This document shows, piece by piece, positions 63,924 to 64,000 of a DNA stretch of 64,000 nucleotides. Origin of the DNA: Gemmatimonadota bacterium (lineage in GTDB: Bacteria; Gemmatimonadota; Gemmatimonadetes; Longimicrobiales; Gaopeijiaceae); assembly GCA_030430625.1 (NCBI GenBank), contig JAUIKL010000003.1, forward strand, positions 1 through 64,000, given 5' to 3'. The notes under the pieces were generated by a model that saw nothing but the letters and a program-made list of their open reading frames with translations, was not told the origin of the DNA and did no database searches. The translations under genes and the position numbers were made by a program. How positions within the stretch are numbered: the stretch's first letter is position 1; each line of letters opens with the position of its first letter.

Positions 63924-64000
63924 GCGTTCATTGCTCCATGCAAGCTTCGTGTTCGAGGCCCTGTGCGGGACCCGTCGGGGGGAGGCTAGCCGTCGAGCGC

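Overview
The window is a GC-rich (roughly two thirds G+C by eye), gene-dense bacterial chromosome segment. The protein mix suggests Gemmatimonadota, or less likely Acidobacteriota: secreted tricorn-like protease, DUF5916 outer-membrane proteins, choice-of-anchor B proteins, orphan MacB-type permeases each coupled to a PadR regulator, a MoxR/DUF58/DUF4159 cluster and Tat-exported TldD proteins. This placement rests on recognition of families, not on a search. I see no rRNA, tRNA, CRISPR array, insertion sequence or phage genes.

Left arm (216-13490, all minus strand): one probable operon of nine genes, running from a TlpA-like thioredoxin lipoprotein through MoxR ATPase, DUF58, a BatA-like membrane protein, a DUF4175/DUF4159-like membrane protein and a two-TM envelope protein to two Tat-exported TldD metalloproteases and a PmbA/TldE partner. 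Several junctions overlap by 4 nt, so the set looks like one envelope chaperone/proteolysis unit.

Middle (13564-38712): two plus-strand PadR-permease pairs and one minus-strand pair lie among an AraC-type membrane regulator, an M23 lipoprotein, a DEAD-box helicase, a methyltransferase, two DUF5916 proteins, an SDR with a signal peptide and a DUF1707 protein. The most notable element here is a c-di-GMP-I (GEMM) riboswitch at about 28070-28160, upstream of a large Ig-like/FN3/lectin-like lipoprotein. It implies that c-di-GMP controls a surface adhesin or matrix protein.

38870-45325: two paralogous FG-GAP + choice-of-anchor-B secreted proteins face each other around a small lipoprotein and a seven-bladed RCC1-like lipoprotein.

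45553-52194 (minus): a nitrogen operon gltB-amt-glnK, with 4-nt overlaps at both junctions, a good sigma70-like promoter with an AT-rich inverted repeat on the expected start site, a leader of about 265 nt with mutually exclusive helices, and an intrinsic terminator immediately upstream of gltB. This looks like an attenuation system that I cannot assign to a known riboswitch family, and it is my best candidate for an undescribed element. The P-II protein lacks the Tyr51 modification site.

Right arm (52251-63923): alkaline phosphatase lipoprotein, a fourth PadR-permease pair, HU, a tricorn-like S41 protease, a GlcG/HbpS-like exported protein and a TonB-dependent receptor. Several gene ends carry perfect GC-rich hairpins with little or no U-tract.
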